NCBI GenBank assembly: GCA_024230295.1
Contig: JAAERN010000007.1
Span: forward strand, 1-63,784
Reading direction: 5' to 3'
Origin: Planctomycetota bacterium
Lineage (GTDB): Bacteria; Planctomycetota; Phycisphaerae; Phycisphaerales; SM1A02
DNA: 63,784 bases
This document shows, in pieces, positions 9,147 through 20,549 of the stretch. Each line of letters opens with the position of its first letter. The first letter of the stretch is position 1. The notes under the pieces were generated by a model that was not told the DNA's origin, made no database searches, and saw nothing but the letters and a program-made list of their open reading frames with translations. The position numbers and the translations under genes are program-made.

Positions 9147-12100
9147 TCAAGGCGTGGACTCTTCAGCGGGTCCGGCCGTGATGGCTTCCATGGGCTCAGG
9201 GAGTGGCTCGGGCTCGGCGACGCTGCCACCCATGACAGTCGGCGGCTCGGCTCCGAGTGCTTCGGCTCTCACCGCAGCAGCTTCCATTGCGGCTCTGGCG
9301 TCGTCTTCCTCGGTGGTTGGCGGCTCTGCGAGACGCTCCACCTGCATGTCCGTGTAGGTGCGGAACCCGGTCCCCGCCGGGATCAGGTGTCCGAGCAGGA
9401 CATTTTCCTTGAGGCCACGAAGTTCGTCGACCGCACCTCGCAACGAGGCTTCGGTGAGCACCTTGGTGGTCTCTTGGAATGATGCGCTTGAGAGGAATGA
9501 ATCAGATTGCAGCGAAGCCTTCGTGATGCCGAGTAGCAACGTCTGGCCCGTTGCAGGCTGGGCCCGCTTGGTCTTGGCTGGTTTCTTGTCTTCTGCTTCG
9601 GCGACTGCATTGACTTCCTTGGCTTCGGCGCGGTCGACGAGATCTCCGACGATCAACGAAGTCTCGCCAGCATCTTCAATTCGAAGTTTTGCGCTCGTCG
9701 ACTGGTTATATCCTCGGAATGCGTGGCGATCGATGATCTCCTCCGGGAGCAAACCTGTGTCGCCCGGCCGCTTGACCAGTACCTTCGAGAGCATGCACGA
9801 GAGAATCGTCTCGATGTGCTTGTCCGAAATCGGAACGCCCTGCGCGCGATACACGTTCTGGACTTCATCCAGCATGTAGTTGAAGACGACCTCTTCGCCG
9901 CGAATCGACAGGATCTCTTGGGGGTCAAGTGGACCTTCGGTCAGCGGATCTCCCGCCTCGACCCAGTCTCCAGCATGCACGAGCAGGTGCTTGCCTTGCG
10001 GGACATGGTGGTCGATTTCTTCCTGGACATCGGTGATGACCCGAACAGTCATCTTGTTCTTGCGGACAGCATCGTGCAACTCGATCGTGCCCGAGACCTT
10101 GGACATGATCGCTGGATCCTTGGGCGTTCGAGCTTCGAAGATCTCAGTAACCCGGGGAAGGCCGCCGGTAATGTCGGCCGAACCGGCAACATCCTTGGGT
10201 TGGCGTGCGAGCATCTCGCCCTGGCTGATCTTCTGGCCTTCTTCAACCTCGATTCGGCACTTCGCAGGAAGATGATGGAAGTCAAGGATGTGACCATCCT
10301 TGTCTTCGATCAGGATCTGCGGGTGCATTTCGCCAGTGTGCTCGATGACAATAAGCTCGTCTTGATCGGCACCCTTGGCAGCCTCCTTGCGGATGGTCTT
10401 GCCAATCTCAATGTCCTTGAAGCGAACGATTCCGCTCTCCTCTGCGAGGATTGGAGTGAGGTGGGGGTTCCACTCGACCAGAACCTGGCCCTTGGATATT
10501 TCTTGGTCGTTCTTGGTGTGGATAATGCCGCCGTAGGGAACCTTGTACTTCTCAAGTTCTCTGCCGCGATCATCGAGCACAGCAATTTCGCCCTGCCGCT
10601 TGAGTGCGACCAGGCACATTGTGCCTTCGAGTTCCACTTCAACTTCGCGGCAGTCTCGAATCTGGGCTGTGCCAGAATGTCCGGCGCGGTATGACGTTTC
10701 GGTCAAACTGCGCGACGCGATACCGCCGGTATGGAATGTTCGCATGGTCAGCTGTGTGCCGGGCTCACCGATCGACTGCGCGGCAATGGTGCCGACCGCA
10801 AGGCCGCCTTCAACCAGATTTCCGGTCGACATATCCATGCCGTAACAGCATGCACAGATACCTCGTGCAGTATCACACGTCAGTGGACTACGCACTTGTA
10901 CCGAGTCGATTCCGAGCTTCTCGATCTTGGCGGCAATCTCACCGGTGATGATGTCATTCTCTTTTACGATAACATCGTCCGTGAGCGGATTGATGATCGT
11001 TTGCCTGCTGGTGCGTCCGGTGATGATCTCGCGGAGCGGGACATCTACTTCTTCACCCTTGTAAATCGCACGCTTGGAGATGCCTCGCCGGGTTCCACAG
11101 TTGTGTTCGGTGACGACCACGGCTTGGGCGACGTCGTACAGCTTTCTCGTGAGGTAACCAGAGTCGGCCGTCTTGAGTGCCGTATCAGCAAGTCCCTTTC
11201 GGGCTCCGTGCGTTGACGAGAAGTACTCAAGCACATTGAGACCTTCGCGAAAGTTTGCGCGGATGGGTGTTTCGATGATCTCGCCGCTGGGCTTGGCCAT
11301 CAAACCACGCATGCCAGCGAGCTGCTGCATTTGGCTCACATTGCCTCGGGCACCCGAGGTCGACATGAGATACACGGGATTCAAGTAGTGCTGTCCCTCG
11401 TTGCTGTCGATCGGGACTTCCTGCAACGTATCCATGTTGCGGCGGTCATGCTTGAGTGTCTCGACCAGTGCCTTTGTCAATTCTTCCCTGCAGTGAGCCC
11501 AGATATCGAGCAACTGATTATGTCGCTCTCGCTCTGTGATGGCACCGGCGGCATAGGCCCGCTTGACGGCATCAACCTTCTTCTGAGCCACGCCAAGAAG
11601 ATCAGGCTTCGAGGCGGGAATCCGCATGTCGGTGATTGCGATGGAGAGCCCGGATGTCGTGGCTGTCTTGAAGCCGATCTCCTTGAGATCATCCAGCAGC
11701 GTCAGCGTTGCAGCCCGGCCGCAATATTTGAACGTATCGTCAATGACGCGGCTGCAGCCCTTCTTGCCAAGGGTGCAGTTGTAGAACGGCATGCCGTCTG
11801 GAAGAATTGCAGCGAAACGAAGTCGACCGACAGTCGTAACGACCCGCCCACTCTTGCCAATCGGCTCGACGTCGCCGCGCTCGCTCATGACCTGTTGCGT
11901 GAAGCGTGATAGACGCACCACGATTCGCTCATGAAGCGAAATTTGCTTGTGCTCCAATGCCATGAGGGCTTCAGCCAAGTCGCGGAAAGCATGGAGTTCG
12001 CGGTCGGGCTTTTTGTTTTCCTCATCCATATGGGTGAGGAAATACATGCCCATGATGATGTCCTGACTGGGCGAGACGATCGGATTGCCGTTGGCCGGCG

Positions 12101-13562
12101 AGAAGATGTTGTGAGTCGAAAGCATGAGCACATGCGTCTCGACCTGGGCTTCGATTGAGAGTGGCAGGTGGACTGCCATCTGGTCACCATCGAAGTCGGC
12201 GTTGTATCCCGTGCAGACCAGAGGGTGCAGTGTGATCGCGTTGCCTTCAACGAGTACCGGTTCGAACGCCTGAATACCCATTCTGTGAAGGGTGGGGGCG
12301 CGATTGAGCATGACGGGATGCTGGTAGATCACCTGCTCCAGAATGTCCCAGACCTCCGGGTCGCGTCGCTCAAGCATTCTCTTGGCGGACTTGATCGTGT
12401 CTGCAAGCCCGTGTTCCTTGAGCTTGCGAATGATGAACGGCTGATAGAGCTCCAAGGCGATCTTCTTTGGAAGACCACACTGATGAAGCTTGAGTTCCGG
12501 TCCCACCACGATGACGGAACGCGCGGAGTAGTCCACACGCTTGCCCAGCAGGTTTTCGCGGAAGCGACCCTGCTTGCCCTTGATCATGTCGGTGAGTGAT
12601 TTGAGCGGACGATTGCTACTGCCGAGTACTGGTCGGCGGCATCGGTCGTTGTCGAAGAGCGCATCGACTGCCTGCTGGAGCATCCGCTTTTCGTTGCGGA
12701 TGATGACCTCCGGGGCGTTGAGATCCATGAGCTTCTTGAGACGGTTGTTGCGGTTGATGATCCGGCGATAGAGGTCGTTCAAGTCGCTGGTTGCGAAGTT
12801 GCCCGAGTCGAGTAGCACGAGGGGGCGGAGATCCGGAGGAATGACCGGGATCACGTCGAGCACCATCCACGTGGGTTCGTTGTCGCTGTAGCGTAGTTGC
12901 TCGACGATCTTGAGCCGCTTCGCAAGATCCTTGATCTTCTGCTTGGATCGCGTCTTGGTGAGTCCGTCTCGTATCTCAGCTGCAGTTGCGGTCAGATCGA
13001 GCCCGTGCAGCAACTCGATAACGGCGTCGGCGCCCATCATGGCCTTAAAGGCGGATGGTCCATATTCGCGCTGAAGTTCGCGGCACGTATCTTCATCGAC
13101 GACCTGTCGGTATTCCAGTTCGGTGTCGCCGGGATCGGTGATGACATAGTCCTGAAAGTAGATGACCTTCTCAAGATCAGAAGTCTTCATCCCAAGAAGC
13201 GTGCCAAGGCGACTCGGGAGTGCCTTGAAGAACCAGATATGCACGATCGGCGCGGCAAGGTTGATGTGCCCCATGCGCTTGCGGCGAACACGCGAGTGCG
13301 TGACTTTGACGCCGCAGCGATCGCAGATGATCCCTTTGAACTTGGTGCCCTTGTACTTGCCGCATGCACACTCATAATCGCGCTCGGGTCCGAAGATCCG
13401 TTCGCAAAAGAGGCCGTCCTTTTCAGGGCGGTACGTGCGGTAGTTGATCGTTTCGGGCTTCTTGACTTCACCAAAGCTCCAACTCCTGATGTCGTTGGGG
13501 CTCGCCAAGGTAATCTTGACTGACGTGAAGTCGTTTACTCGATCAAAGACGTTCTCGGTCAT
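9147..13562 (-). CDS. rpoC: DNA-directed RNA polymerase subunit beta'
   Basis: A 1471-residue beta' subunit. The N-terminal zinc site has Cys65, Cys67, Cys80 and Cys83 ('CACGKYKG...CDRCGVKV'). The catalytic Mg loop '[12 protein letters not shown]' lies near residue 455. The second Cys cluster is '[13 protein letters not shown]'. The trigger-loop/bridge region around 'MRTFHTGG' is intact. The C-terminus carries an Ala/Glu/Pro-rich tail of about 60 residues beyond the usual end. The start is ATG at 13562, 57 bp after rpoB, in one transcription unit. Long open frames on the opposite strand (for example 9723-10694) are shadows of this gene. Confidence 0.98.
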   Translation of the reverse strand: MTENVFDRVNDFTSVKITLASPNDIRSWSFGEVKKPETINYRTYRPEKDGLFCERIFGPERDYECACGKYKGTKFKGIICDRCGVKVTHSRVRRKRMGHINLAAPIVHIWFFKALPSRLGTLLGMKTSDLEKVIYFQDYVITDPGDTELEYRQVVDEDTCRELQREYGPSAFKAMMGADAVIELLHGLDLTATAAEIRDGLTKTRSKQKIKDLAKRLKIVEQLRYSDNEPTWMVLDVIPVIPPDLRPLVLLDSGNFATSDLNDLYRRIINRNNRLKKLMDLNAPEVIIRNEKRMLQQAVDALFDNDRCRRPVLGSSNRPLKSLTDMIKGKQGRFRENLLGKRVDYSARSVIVVGPELKLHQCGLPKKIALELYQPFIIRKLKEHGLADTIKSAKRMLERRDPEVWDILEQVIYQHPVMLNRAPTLHRMGIQAFEPVLVEGNAITLHPLVCTGYNADFDGDQMAVHLPLSIEAQVETHVLMLSTHNIFSPANGNPIVSPSQDIIMGMYFLTHMDEENKKPDRELHAFRDLAEALMALEHKQISLHERIVVRLSRFTQQVMSERGDVEPIGKSGRVVTTVGRLRFAAILPDGMPFYNCTLGKKGCSRVIDDTFKYCGRAATLTLLDDLKEIGFKTATTSGLSIAITDMRIPASKPDLLGVAQKKVDAVKRAYAAGAITERERHNQLLDIWAHCREELTKALVETLKHDRRNMDTLQEVPIDSNEGQHYLNPVYLMSTSGARGNVSQMQQLAGMRGLMAKPSGEIIETPIRANFREGLNVLEYFSSTHGARKGLADTALKTADSGYLTRKLYDVAQAVVVTEHNCGTRRGISKRAIYKGEEVDVPLREIITGRTSRQTIINPLTDDVIVKENDIITGEIAAKIEKLGIDSVQVRSPLTCDTARGICACCYGMDMSTGNLVEGGLAVGTIAAQSIGEPGTQLTMRTFHTGGIASRSLTETSYRAGHSGTAQIRDCREVEVELEGTMCLVALKRQGEIAVLDDRGRELEKYKVPYGGIIHTKNDQEISKGQVLVEWNPHLTPILAEESGIVRFKDIEIGKTIRKEAAKGADQDELIVIEHTGEMHPQILIEDKDGHILDFHHLPAKCRIEVEEGQKISQGEMLARQPKDVAGSADITGGLPRVTEIFEARTPKDPAIMSKVSGTIELHDAVRKNKMTVRVITDVQEEIDHHVPQGKHLLVHAGDWVEAGDPLTEGPLDPQEILSIRGEEVVFNYMLDEVQNVYRAQGVPISDKHIETILSCMLSKVLVKRPGDTGLLPEEIIDRHAFRGYNQSTSAKLRIEDAGETSLIVGDLVDRAEAKEVNAVAEAEDKKPAKTKRAQPATGQTLLLGITKASLQSDSFLSSASFQETTKVLTEASLRGAVDELRGLKENVLLGHLIPAGTGFRTYTDMQVERLAEPPTTEEDDARAAMEAAAVRAEALGAEPPTVMGGSVAEPEPLPEPMEAITAGPAEESTP

Positions 13563-13619
13563 GGATTGCGTGTCCGTAAAAATCCGAGTGGGGGATCAGT
13601 TTCAGTCACTCAGGGCCGA

Positions 13620-16600
13620 TCAGAGCATCGGACCCACTTCATCGTGGGACTTCTCGAGATTGATGTTCATGCCAAGGCCACGAATCTCGTGGCAGAGGAC
13701 GTCGAAGACGACCGGCATACCCGCCTCAAGCGTGTTCGTGCCCTTGACCATCGAATCGTAAATCTTGGTGCGCCCCTCGACATCATCACTCTTGACAGTG
13801 AGCAGTTCCTGAAGCACGTGGGCGGCTCCGTAGCCTTCCAATGCCCAGACTTCCATCTCACCGAATCGCTGACCACCTGTACGGGCCTTGCCACCGAGCG
13901 GTTGCTGGGTGATGAGGCTGTAGGGGCCGGTGGCGCGAGCGTGAATCTTGTCATCCACCAGATGGTGCAGCTTGAGCATGTACATGTAGCCGAGCGAGGT
14001 CGGTTGAGCGAACGCTTCGCCCGTACGGCCGTCGTAGAGCTGGGCCTTGCCGCCGAATGGCACGCGAGCAAGAAGTTCGCGTGAACCGCCCGGATTCTGT
14101 CGGGTCTCTTCAAACTGACTTAGGCGGGAATCAACATGTGCGTTTGCCTCGTCAATGCAGTCGAGCACTTCTTGCTCGGTTGCGCCGTCGAATACTGGCG
14201 TAATGCACTGGAACCCGAGCACACGGGCTGCCCAGCCCATGTGAAGTTCAAGCAACTGCCCGACGTTCATTCGACTCGGCACGCCGAGGGGGTTGAGCAG
14301 GATGTCGACGGGCGTACCGTCTTCAAGGAACGGCATGTCTTCCACCGGCACGATTCGGGCAACAACGCCCTTGTTGCCGTGACGGCCAGCCATCTTGTCG
14401 CCGACCGAGATCTGTCTCTTGTTGGCCATGTAGACCTTGACCATCTCAAGGACACCACTCTGCAGTTCATCGCCACGCTTCATGTGAGCAAGGCGACGTT
14501 CCTTTTCTTCCTGGACGCCGCCGATGCGGGGCCAGAACTGATTGCGGATCGTGACCGCCTCGGCCCTGACTTCCTTCGAGCCCTTGATCCACTTCTCGTT
14601 GAAGTTCTCGATCTGCTCGATGATGACTTCAGGAATGTCGGACGCACCCACCTTCTGGCGTGTCGTCGGGTCAATCATCTCGGAGCCCGCAAGCTCGTTG
14701 ATCATTGCGATCATCTCTCGGAAGAGGACGATCGCCTTCAGGTTCATTTCATCGCCGTAGGCGGCCATGTCAGTCTTGAGTTTGGCCTTCTGTTCATCGC
14801 TGAGATGCATGCGGCGACTGAAGTGGCGGGTGCCGATGACGATACCGCTGCTGCCGGCAGAGACCTCGAGGGAGTCGTTCTTCACATCCTCGCCAGCACG
14901 CCCAAAGATCGCGTGGAGGAGTTTTTCCTCGGGGGTCAGTTCGGACTTGCTCTTCGGGCTGACTTTGCCCACGAGAATGTCGCCAGGGCCGACACGAGCA
15001 CCGCATCTGATGATGCCGCGTTCGTCGAGATTGCGAAGCTGCTTCTCCGAGACATTCGGGATGTCATCGGTGAATTCCTCGCGGCCGAGCTTTGTATCGC
15101 GAACCTCGACTGTGAACGACTCGATGTGAATCGATGTGAAGTCATCGTCTCGGACGAGTCGGTCCGAAACAACGATGGCATCCTCAAAGTTGTATCCATC
15201 AAACGTGTTGAATGCGACGAGCGCGTTACGGCCGATTGCCATCTGCCCAAGTCTTGTCGATGCGCCGTCAGCGATGATCTGACCTTCGGCGACCGTCTCG
15301 CCGAGGTTGATGACAGGCTTCTGAGTCTGGCAGGTTCGTTCGTTGAGTTGGCGGTACCGCTGCAACTCGTATTCGTCGGTGTTGTCGATAATGATGCGTT
15401 CAGCATCGACGCTGGTGATCGTGCCGCCGCGTCGGGCCTTGACAATCATTCCAGAATGCTCACCCGCGATCTGCTCCATGCCCGTTCCGACGAGCGGCGG
15501 ATCCACCTTGATGAGCGGAACAGCTTGCCGCTGCATGTTCGAGCCCATCAACGCCCGGTTGGCGTCGTCATGCTCAAGGAAGGGGATGAGCGAAGCCGAT
15601 ACGCCGACGATCTGCTTCGGGCTGACATCGACGAACTGAACATCTTTGGCGGGAACAGTGCTGAGTTCGCCGCTGACGCGGGACAGCACGTGCTTGCCTT
15701 TCAGTTTGCCATTATCAAGCGAGTCGGCGGTTGCCAGAATCGCTTGCATCTCCTGATCGGCGCGGAGGTACTCCACTTTGCCTGTCGCCGTTGCTCCGTC
15801 GATTCGCTGATACGGAGTCAGAATGAAACCGTATTCATCGACGCGGGCGAAAATGCCAAGCGAGGCGATCAGGCCGATGTTGGTGCCTTCCGGCGTCTCA
15901 ATCGGGCAGATGCGTCCATAGTGAGAAATGTGGACGTCTCGGACCTCGAAGCCGGCTCGTTTTCGGTTCAGACCGCCTGGGCCCAAGGCCGAGAGTCGTC
16001 GCTCGTGGACGAGCATCGAGAGCGGATTCGTCTGGTCGACGACCTGAGAGAGTTCGCTTCGGCCGAAGAAGAAGTCGATGGCGCTACTGATCGACTTGGA
16101 GTTCACAAGGTCAGCGATCTTGGAGAGCTCGTCGGGATCCTTGACGCTCATTCGCTCTTGGACTGTGCGGCGAAGTTTCAGGAAGCCCTTTCGCATTTCC
16201 TCGATAGCGAGCTCGTCGAGGGTTCGAAGGCGGCGATTGCCCAAATGATCGATGTCATCGATATAGGCTTTGTTTCGCTTCGATCTCAGATCGAGTACGT
16301 AGCGAGTCACCGCCATGAAGTCTTCGCCGCGGAGGTGCATGACGTCTTCCGGAATGTCCATGTCGAACTTCCGGTTGATTCGGAACCGGCCAACTCGTCC
16401 AAGTCGATAGCGATTCTCGTCGAAGAACTTCTCGCGGAAGAGTGCCTTGGCCTTGTCGCGCTGCGGCGGGTTGCCGGGTCGAAGGCGGCTGTAGATTCGA
16501 AGGAGGGCGGCCTCGTGCTCCGTGGCATCCGCCATGAAGTCGAGTCGCTCCATTGCGAGCGTGTTGAGGATGAGCGGATCGCTCGGATCCTGCACGACGT

Positions 16601-17402
16601 TGATCTTCTTGACATTGGAGGACTGGAGTGCCTCCAAGGCGTCGCCAATGGGGGCGCCGACTCGGCAGAGTTCCTCACCTTCGTCGGTGAAGATCGTCTC
16701 GGCGGAGTAGTGCTCTGGCTCGAGTTTGGCAACGGGACAGGCGACGACATCGTAGAAGGTCTCGAGAATCGCCTCGGTGCTGCTGAGCGACTCGTCCAAC
16801 GCGCGAAGGAACACGGTTGCGGCGATCTTCGGCGACTGGTCGATCTTCATCGCCAGAACGTCTTTCTTGGTGACCTCGAGTTCAATCCACGAGCCACGCT
16901 CCGGAATGATCCGAGCGCTATGGAGTGGCCGATCACCGAGGTCTTGCGTGATTCCGAAGTCGACGCCGGGCGATCGGTGCAACTGGCTGACGATGCAACG
17001 TTCAGAACCGTTGACGATGAACTCGCCGCCGCCAAGCATGATCGGGATTTCGCCGAGGTAGATCTCTTCCTCGGGGATGTCGGCAATACCTTCGCGGACA
17101 AACCGAACGCCGATGCGGAAGGGGCGACCGTACGTCAGTCGCAACTCCTTGCACTCGTCCGGGGTGTACCGAGGCTTATCGAGCTTGTAGTAGAGGTACT
17201 CGAGTCGCATCGTGCCGTCATACGACTCGATGGGAAAGACCTCTTTCAGGAGGCTCTCAAGTCCCATATGTGGATCGCGCTTGAGCGGATCCAATTGAAG
17301 CTGAATAAAACGTTCATACGCGGCCTGCTGTACTTCCGTCAAAGCCGGGACTGGAATTGCGTCGCCACGCTTTGAGAAGTTGCGCACCGTCATCGAAGTC
17401 AT
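13620..17402 (-). CDS. rpoB: DNA-directed RNA polymerase subunit beta
   Basis: A 1260-residue beta subunit, full length. The rifampicin-pocket region contains '[18 protein letters not shown]', followed by '[13 protein letters not shown]' and '[16 protein letters not shown]'. The catalytic-domain hallmarks 'GRHGNKGVV' and 'PFGGKAQ' with '[15 protein letters not shown]' are present. The start is ATG at 17402, with GAGG seven bases upstream. It is separated from rplL by 540 bp holding a strong hairpin and a candidate promoter, so it may be expressed partly independently of the ribosomal genes. The 1079-residue antisense frame at 14136-17375 is a codon-bias artefact. Confidence 0.98.
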   Translation of the reverse strand: MTSMTVRNFSKRGDAIPVPALTEVQQAAYERFIQLQLDPLKRDPHMGLESLLKEVFPIESYDGTMRLEYLYYKLDKPRYTPDECKELRLTYGRPFRIGVRFVREGIADIPEEEIYLGEIPIMLGGGEFIVNGSERCIVSQLHRSPGVDFGITQDLGDRPLHSARIIPERGSWIELEVTKKDVLAMKIDQSPKIAATVFLRALDESLSSTEAILETFYDVVACPVAKLEPEHYSAETIFTDEGEELCRVGAPIGDALEALQSSNVKKINVVQDPSDPLILNTLAMERLDFMADATEHEAALLRIYSRLRPGNPPQRDKAKALFREKFFDENRYRLGRVGRFRINRKFDMDIPEDVMHLRGEDFMAVTRYVLDLRSKRNKAYIDDIDHLGNRRLRTLDELAIEEMRKGFLKLRRTVQERMSVKDPDELSKIADLVNSKSISSAIDFFFGRSELSQVVDQTNPLSMLVHERRLSALGPGGLNRKRAGFEVRDVHISHYGRICPIETPEGTNIGLIASLGIFARVDEYGFILTPYQRIDGATATGKVEYLRADQEMQAILATADSLDNGKLKGKHVLSRVSGELSTVPAKDVQFVDVSPKQIVGVSASLIPFLEHDDANRALMGSNMQRQAVPLIKVDPPLVGTGMEQIAGEHSGMIVKARRGGTITSVDAERIIIDNTDEYELQRYRQLNERTCQTQKPVINLGETVAEGQIIADGASTRLGQMAIGRNALVAFNTFDGYNFEDAIVVSDRLVRDDDFTSIHIESFTVEVRDTKLGREEFTDDIPNVSEKQLRNLDERGIIRCGARVGPGDILVGKVSPKSKSELTPEEKLLHAIFGRAGEDVKNDSLEVSAGSSGIVIGTRHFSRRMHLSDEQKAKLKTDMAAYGDEMNLKAIVLFREMIAMINELAGSEMIDPTTRQKVGASDIPEVIIEQIENFNEKWIKGSKEVRAEAVTIRNQFWPRIGGVQEEKERRLAHMKRGDELQSGVLEMVKVYMANKRQISVGDKMAGRHGNKGVVARIVPVEDMPFLEDGTPVDILLNPLGVPSRMNVGQLLELHMGWAARVLGFQCITPVFDGATEQEVLDCIDEANAHVDSRLSQFEETRQNPGGSRELLARVPFGGKAQLYDGRTGEAFAQPTSLGYMYMLKLHHLVDDKIHARATGPYSLITQQPLGGKARTGGQRFGEMEVWALEGYGAAHVLQELLTVKSDDVEGRTKIYDSMVKGTNTLEAGMPVVFDVLCHEIRGLGMNINLEKSHDEVGPML

Positions 17403-17534
17403 GCGGTCACCTCTGAGAGAGAGAAGGGAACGCGTCTTTTCATCGATCAGGCACTGAATGACCCTTAGGACCGGGGTCTTCCTGCCGAAGAAAAAACGAT
17501 TGGTTGTTGGTCAAATGCCTCCGCCGAGCCGGGC

Positions 17535-17563
17535 AGTGTAGACCAGAGGCCAAAAAACCGCAA
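17535..17563 (-). promoter_or_regulatory. Candidate sigma-70-type promoter upstream of rpoB
   Basis: On the minus strand TTGCGG (17558-17563) is separated by exactly 17 bases from TACACT (17535-17540), about 130 bases before the rpoB start. The match to the -35/-10 consensus and the spacing are good. Planctomycete promoters are poorly defined, so this remains a prediction. It would let rpoBC be transcribed apart from rplJL. Confidence 0.4.
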
Positions 17564-17878
17564 CCGATTCTTGCAAGCAAAACCCGTTCCTGAACCGATA
17601 ACGCGCCGACTTTCGGAATAGAAACGGCCCCACGCTCGCATAACCACTTTCAAAAAAGAGGTTTAGGCGATTTATCAGCCAGCAAAGAGACAATTTTGGG
17701 ATTCATAGGCCTCGGCACCCCTAATAATGCCAGTCCGATAACCAGCCGGGAACCTCCAGTCACGGTGCGTGACTGTGAGGATAGAACTTACGCGAGCGGC
17801 GGCGAGATAATCCGTTGTCGTGCAGAGAGATAGGGTGGCATCAGGCCTCTCCGCAGTTGGCGGCAGGTTGAATGACAA

Positions 17879-17902
17879 GCGGGGCCCCAAGTGGGGCCCC
17901 GC
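17879..17902 (-). terminator. GC-rich hairpin after rplL (terminator or attenuator)
   Basis: A perfect 10-bp stem of GCGGGGCCCC and its complement around a 4-base loop lies 41 bases past the rplL stop, inside the 540-bp rplL-rpoB gap. On the minus strand it is followed by TTGTCATT, a poor T tract, so partial termination is more likely than complete termination. An attenuator at this place is well known in Escherichia coli. Apart from this hairpin and the candidate promoter at 17535-17563, I see nothing in 17403-17942. Confidence 0.6.
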
Positions 17903-17942
17903 CTGTATGCGATTCGATTGGTGCCACCCGAGGTGGCTCACA

Positions 17943-18353
17943 TCACTTGACGTTGACCGAGGCACCTGCTTCTTCGAGCTTGGCCTTGAGGTCGTTGGCC
18001 TCTTCTTCGGAGACCTTCTCCTTGATGGCCTTGGGCGCGCTATCCACGAGTCCCTTGGCTTCCTTGAGGCCCAAGCCAGTCGCTTCGCGGACGGCCTTGA
18101 TGACGGCAATTTTCTTGTCGCCAGCGGCTTCAAGAACGACGTCGAATTCGGTTTGGGCGTCATCGCCACCGCCATCGTCGCCACCGACAGGACCCCCCAT
18201 CACGACGCCGCCGCCTGCTGCGGGCTCGATGCCGTAGGCATCCTTCATGTAATCAGCCAGGTCGACGGCTTCCTTGAGCGTGAGACCGGCGATCTCGTCG
18301 CCCATCTTGGTGACCTTGGCATCGAATTCTTTGACTGCTGTTTCTTCGGACAT
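17943..18353 (-). CDS. rplL: 50S ribosomal protein L7/L12
   Basis: A 136-residue protein with an N-terminal dimerisation helix, a Gly/Ala/Asp-rich hinge (residues about 45-65) and the canonical C-terminal domain ('[20 protein letters not shown]' through the Lys/Ala-rich end). It forms the flexible stalk that recruits translational GTPases. The hinge is longer and more Gly/Asp-rich than in Escherichia coli. It lies 108 bp after rplJ, in the standard order. Confidence 0.97.
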   Translation of the reverse strand: MSEETAVKEFDAKVTKMGDEIAGLTLKEAVDLADYMKDAYGIEPAAGGGVVMGGPVGGDDGGGDDAQTEFDVVLEAAGDKKIAVIKAVREATGLGLKEAKGLVDSAPKAIKEKVSEEEANDLKAKLEEAGASVNVK

Positions 18354-18461
18354 AGTGTTGAACTCCAGAACTCAGTGTTGCGATCGAGAGGAGCCGCCGT
18401 GCGGCTTTTAACCCCGAGGGGCCAGTCAATCGCGTGTGTGTATTGAAATAAACTCGGCTAC

Positions 18462-19007
18462 TCAGCCGACCTTGGCGATCTCCTCGCCCTTCTCCAGCCG
18501 CTCCTCGATCTCCTTGACGATCCCGAGCAGATTGGCTCCAGCACTCTTCGCTGCGCCGAGCACGTTGCCAGCGGGGGAGAGTATGAGCTGGACGACCTTG
18601 GCCTGTGCCTCGTCCCGCGTAGGGAACGTGCTCAGCCGCTTGACGCCATTGTCGCCCTCGAAGAACTCGCCGTCGAGGCAAGCGCCCTTGAGATCCAACT
18701 TCTCGACCTTCTTGGCCCAGGTGACCAGTTCACGGGCGACCTCCACGACAGAGTCGGCGCCGTAGCACATGGCGGAGGGGCCATCGAGACCAGCGGTCAA
18801 TATCTCTAATGGGGTCTCTTTGAAAGCATCGCGGGCCAGCGTGTTTCGCACGACCGTGATCTTGATACCAGAGGCATGCAGGCTTTGGCGCAATGCATTG
18901 TTGTCGTTGGCCTCGATGCCGCGGATATCCACGAGCAGGGCGTTATCGACACCTTCGAAGCGGCGGCGGTATTCCGCCACCATCATGCTTTTGATTGGCT
19001 TACTCAT
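18462..19007 (-). CDS. rplJ: 50S ribosomal protein L10
   Basis: A 181-residue L10, the base of the L7/L12 stalk. The N-terminal half has 'YRRRFEGVDNALLVDIRG' and 'VVRNTLARDAFK', the RNA-binding part. The C-terminal helix that binds L12 dimers ends in 'KEIEERLEKGEEIAKVG'. I chose the ATG at 19007 rather than the upstream in-frame start at 19055. It overlaps the rplA stop as ATGA (19004-19007), and the resulting N-terminus (MSKPIKSMM) fits the family. This overlap implies translational coupling. Confidence 0.95.
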   Translation of the reverse strand: MSKPIKSMMVAEYRRRFEGVDNALLVDIRGIEANDNNALRQSLHASGIKITVVRNTLARDAFKETPLEILTAGLDGPSAMCYGADSVVEVARELVTWAKKVEKLDLKGACLDGEFFEGDNGVKRLSTFPTRDEAQAKVVQLILSPAGNVLGAAKSAGANLLGIVKEIEERLEKGEEIAKVG

Positions 19008-19831
19008 GAGACGCTCACCTCCACGCCGGGCGTCATCGTGCCTGAGATCACGCATTTCTTCATGTAGAACCCCTTGACCGCGGCCGGTCGGAGCTTCTCG
19101 ATCGTATTGAGGAAGAACTCGAGGTTCTCCGTCAGGTCGGCCTCGGGGAAACTCAGCCGTCCGATGACGACGTGCAGGTTGCCGCCGTCATCATTTCGAT
19201 ATTCGCTCTTGCCTGCAGCAAACTCCTTCACTGCAGTGATCGGATCAGGCGAGACCGTTCCAGCCTTTGGTGAAGGCATCAGACCCTTCGGCCCAAGCAC
19301 CTTGCCGAGTTGTCCGACGACTCGCATCATGTCTGGAGACGCGATGGCGACGTCAAAGTCAAACCAACCGGCCTTGATCTTGTCACCAAGATCGTCGCTT
19401 CCAGCTTCGATGGCTCCGGCAGCCTTGGCTTCATCGACCTTGTCAGCGCCGCAGAAGCAGATGACTCGGGCAGTCTTGCCGGTCCCCTTGGGCATGGACA
19501 ATGCTCCGCGAAGCTGCTGATCAGCCTGCCGAGGATCGATTCCGAGGTGCAGGCAGCATTCGACCGTCTGATCGAACTTGGCTGGCTTGAATTTCTTCAG
19601 GATCTGAACGGCCTCTGCAGTGGGGTGAGCCCCCAGGGCGGCTTCGGCCATTTTGCGATTCTCCGCGGTGCGGCCAGAGCGTGTGCGTCGGCGGCGACGG
19701 GCGAGTCTGGCCTTCCAAGCTGTGCGCTCTTCGGTTGCAGTTCCAGCGGCGGCGTCAACCTGCGGAGTTGCTTCAGCAGAAGGCGCTTGTGCTTCGGTAG
19801 CCTCTGTATTGGGAGTCGTTTCTTCGCTCAC
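19004..19831 (-). CDS. rplA: 50S ribosomal protein L1
   Basis: A 275-residue L1. The first 50 or so residues are a low-complexity Glu/Ala/Thr-rich stretch followed by a basic patch ('[14 protein letters not shown]'), an extension not present in Escherichia coli L1. The rest is the two-domain L1 fold with '[16 protein letters not shown]' and the C-terminal '[18 protein letters not shown]'. It binds the 23S rRNA L1 stalk and, in many bacteria, represses its own operon. The start is GTG at 19831, which overlaps the rplK stop as GTGA; GGAGGTGA lies just upstream. Confidence 0.96.
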   Translation of the reverse strand: MSEETTPNTEATEAQAPSAEATPQVDAAAGTATEERTAWKARLARRRRRTRSGRTAENRKMAEAALGAHPTAEAVQILKKFKPAKFDQTVECCLHLGIDPRQADQQLRGALSMPKGTGKTARVICFCGADKVDEAKAAGAIEAGSDDLGDKIKAGWFDFDVAIASPDMMRVVGQLGKVLGPKGLMPSPKAGTVSPDPITAVKEFAAGKSEYRNDDGGNLHVVIGRLSFPEADLTENLEFFLNTIEKLRPAAVKGFYMKKCVISGTMTPGVEVSVS

Positions 19832-20259
19832 GCGTCACCTCCTTCGACCGTGATACCCATCGATCGGGCTGTGCCTTCGATCATCCGCATTGCAGATTCG
19901 ACCGTCGCAGCATTGAGGTCGGCAAGTTTCTCTTCGGCAATGGCCCTGACCTGATCGGTGGTCACAGATGCGATCGGGTCCTGCGGCGTGCCGGCACCCT
20001 TGTCGATGCCGGCAGCATCTTTGAGCAGGGCCGAAGCTGGGGAGCTCTTGAGTTCGAAGTCGAACGAACGGTCCGCGTAGACCGAGATCAGGCACGTCAC
20101 GGCCTTGCCGTTCAGTTCCTTGGTTCGTTCATTGAAACTCTGGATGAATTGGCCCGGATTGATGCCATTGGCACCGAGGGCGGGCCCGAGCGGAGGGGCT
20201 GGGGTCGCCTGACCGCCGGGCGCGACGATCTTGAACTGCTTTTCAAGCTTCTTGGCCAT
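19828..20259 (-). CDS. rplK: 50S ribosomal protein L11
   Basis: A 143-residue L11, part of the GTPase-associated centre. It carries the typical start '[20 protein letters not shown]' and the proline-rich '[14 protein letters not shown]' loop. The ATG at 20259 is preceded by GGAGGATC, so the longer open frame to 20307 is not used. It is the first gene of the cluster. The 290-bp gap upstream contains a small hairpin (near 20291-20304) and a TACTAT hexamer at 20366-20371 as a possible -10. The usual upstream neighbours secE and nusG are absent; an M20 amidohydrolase gene lies there instead. Confidence 0.96.
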   Translation of the reverse strand: MAKKLEKQFKIVAPGGQATPAPPLGPALGANGINPGQFIQSFNERTKELNGKAVTCLISVYADRSFDFELKSSPASALLKDAAGIDKGAGTPQDPIASVTTDQVRAIAEEKLADLNAATVESAMRMIEGTARSMGITVEGGDA

Positions 20260-20549
20260 TGAGATCCTCCTGCCTCCCACCTTGCTCGGATGTCCCATCG
20301 GGGACACTGGTCAGGCCGGACCAGCGAGGCAAAGTGGTATTGCGGCGTCAAGTTTTGAGCCGGGGATAGTAGCAAGTTCGCCGCTTTGGTGCGAGGGGGC
20401 TCTGGTCATTCAAGCGACGGACTCAGGGGCATTTGGAGTGTGCCGTTGTGATCGTCGGACACCCATCACGCTCGGAGAGTGAGGCTTTTCAAGACAGAGA
20501 GCGGCTGGAAACGCTGCCATTATCGGACAAAGTGTGTAGGGCGGTCGCC

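Noticed and set aside
9723-10694. A 323-codon plus-strand frame inside rpoC
   Set aside because: Antisense shadow of rpoC; low-complexity Leu/Val/Asp composition typical of such shadows.
14136-17375. A 1079-codon open frame on the plus strand
   Set aside because: It lies exactly opposite rpoB and arises from that gene's codon bias. There is no ribosome binding site or recognisable domain.
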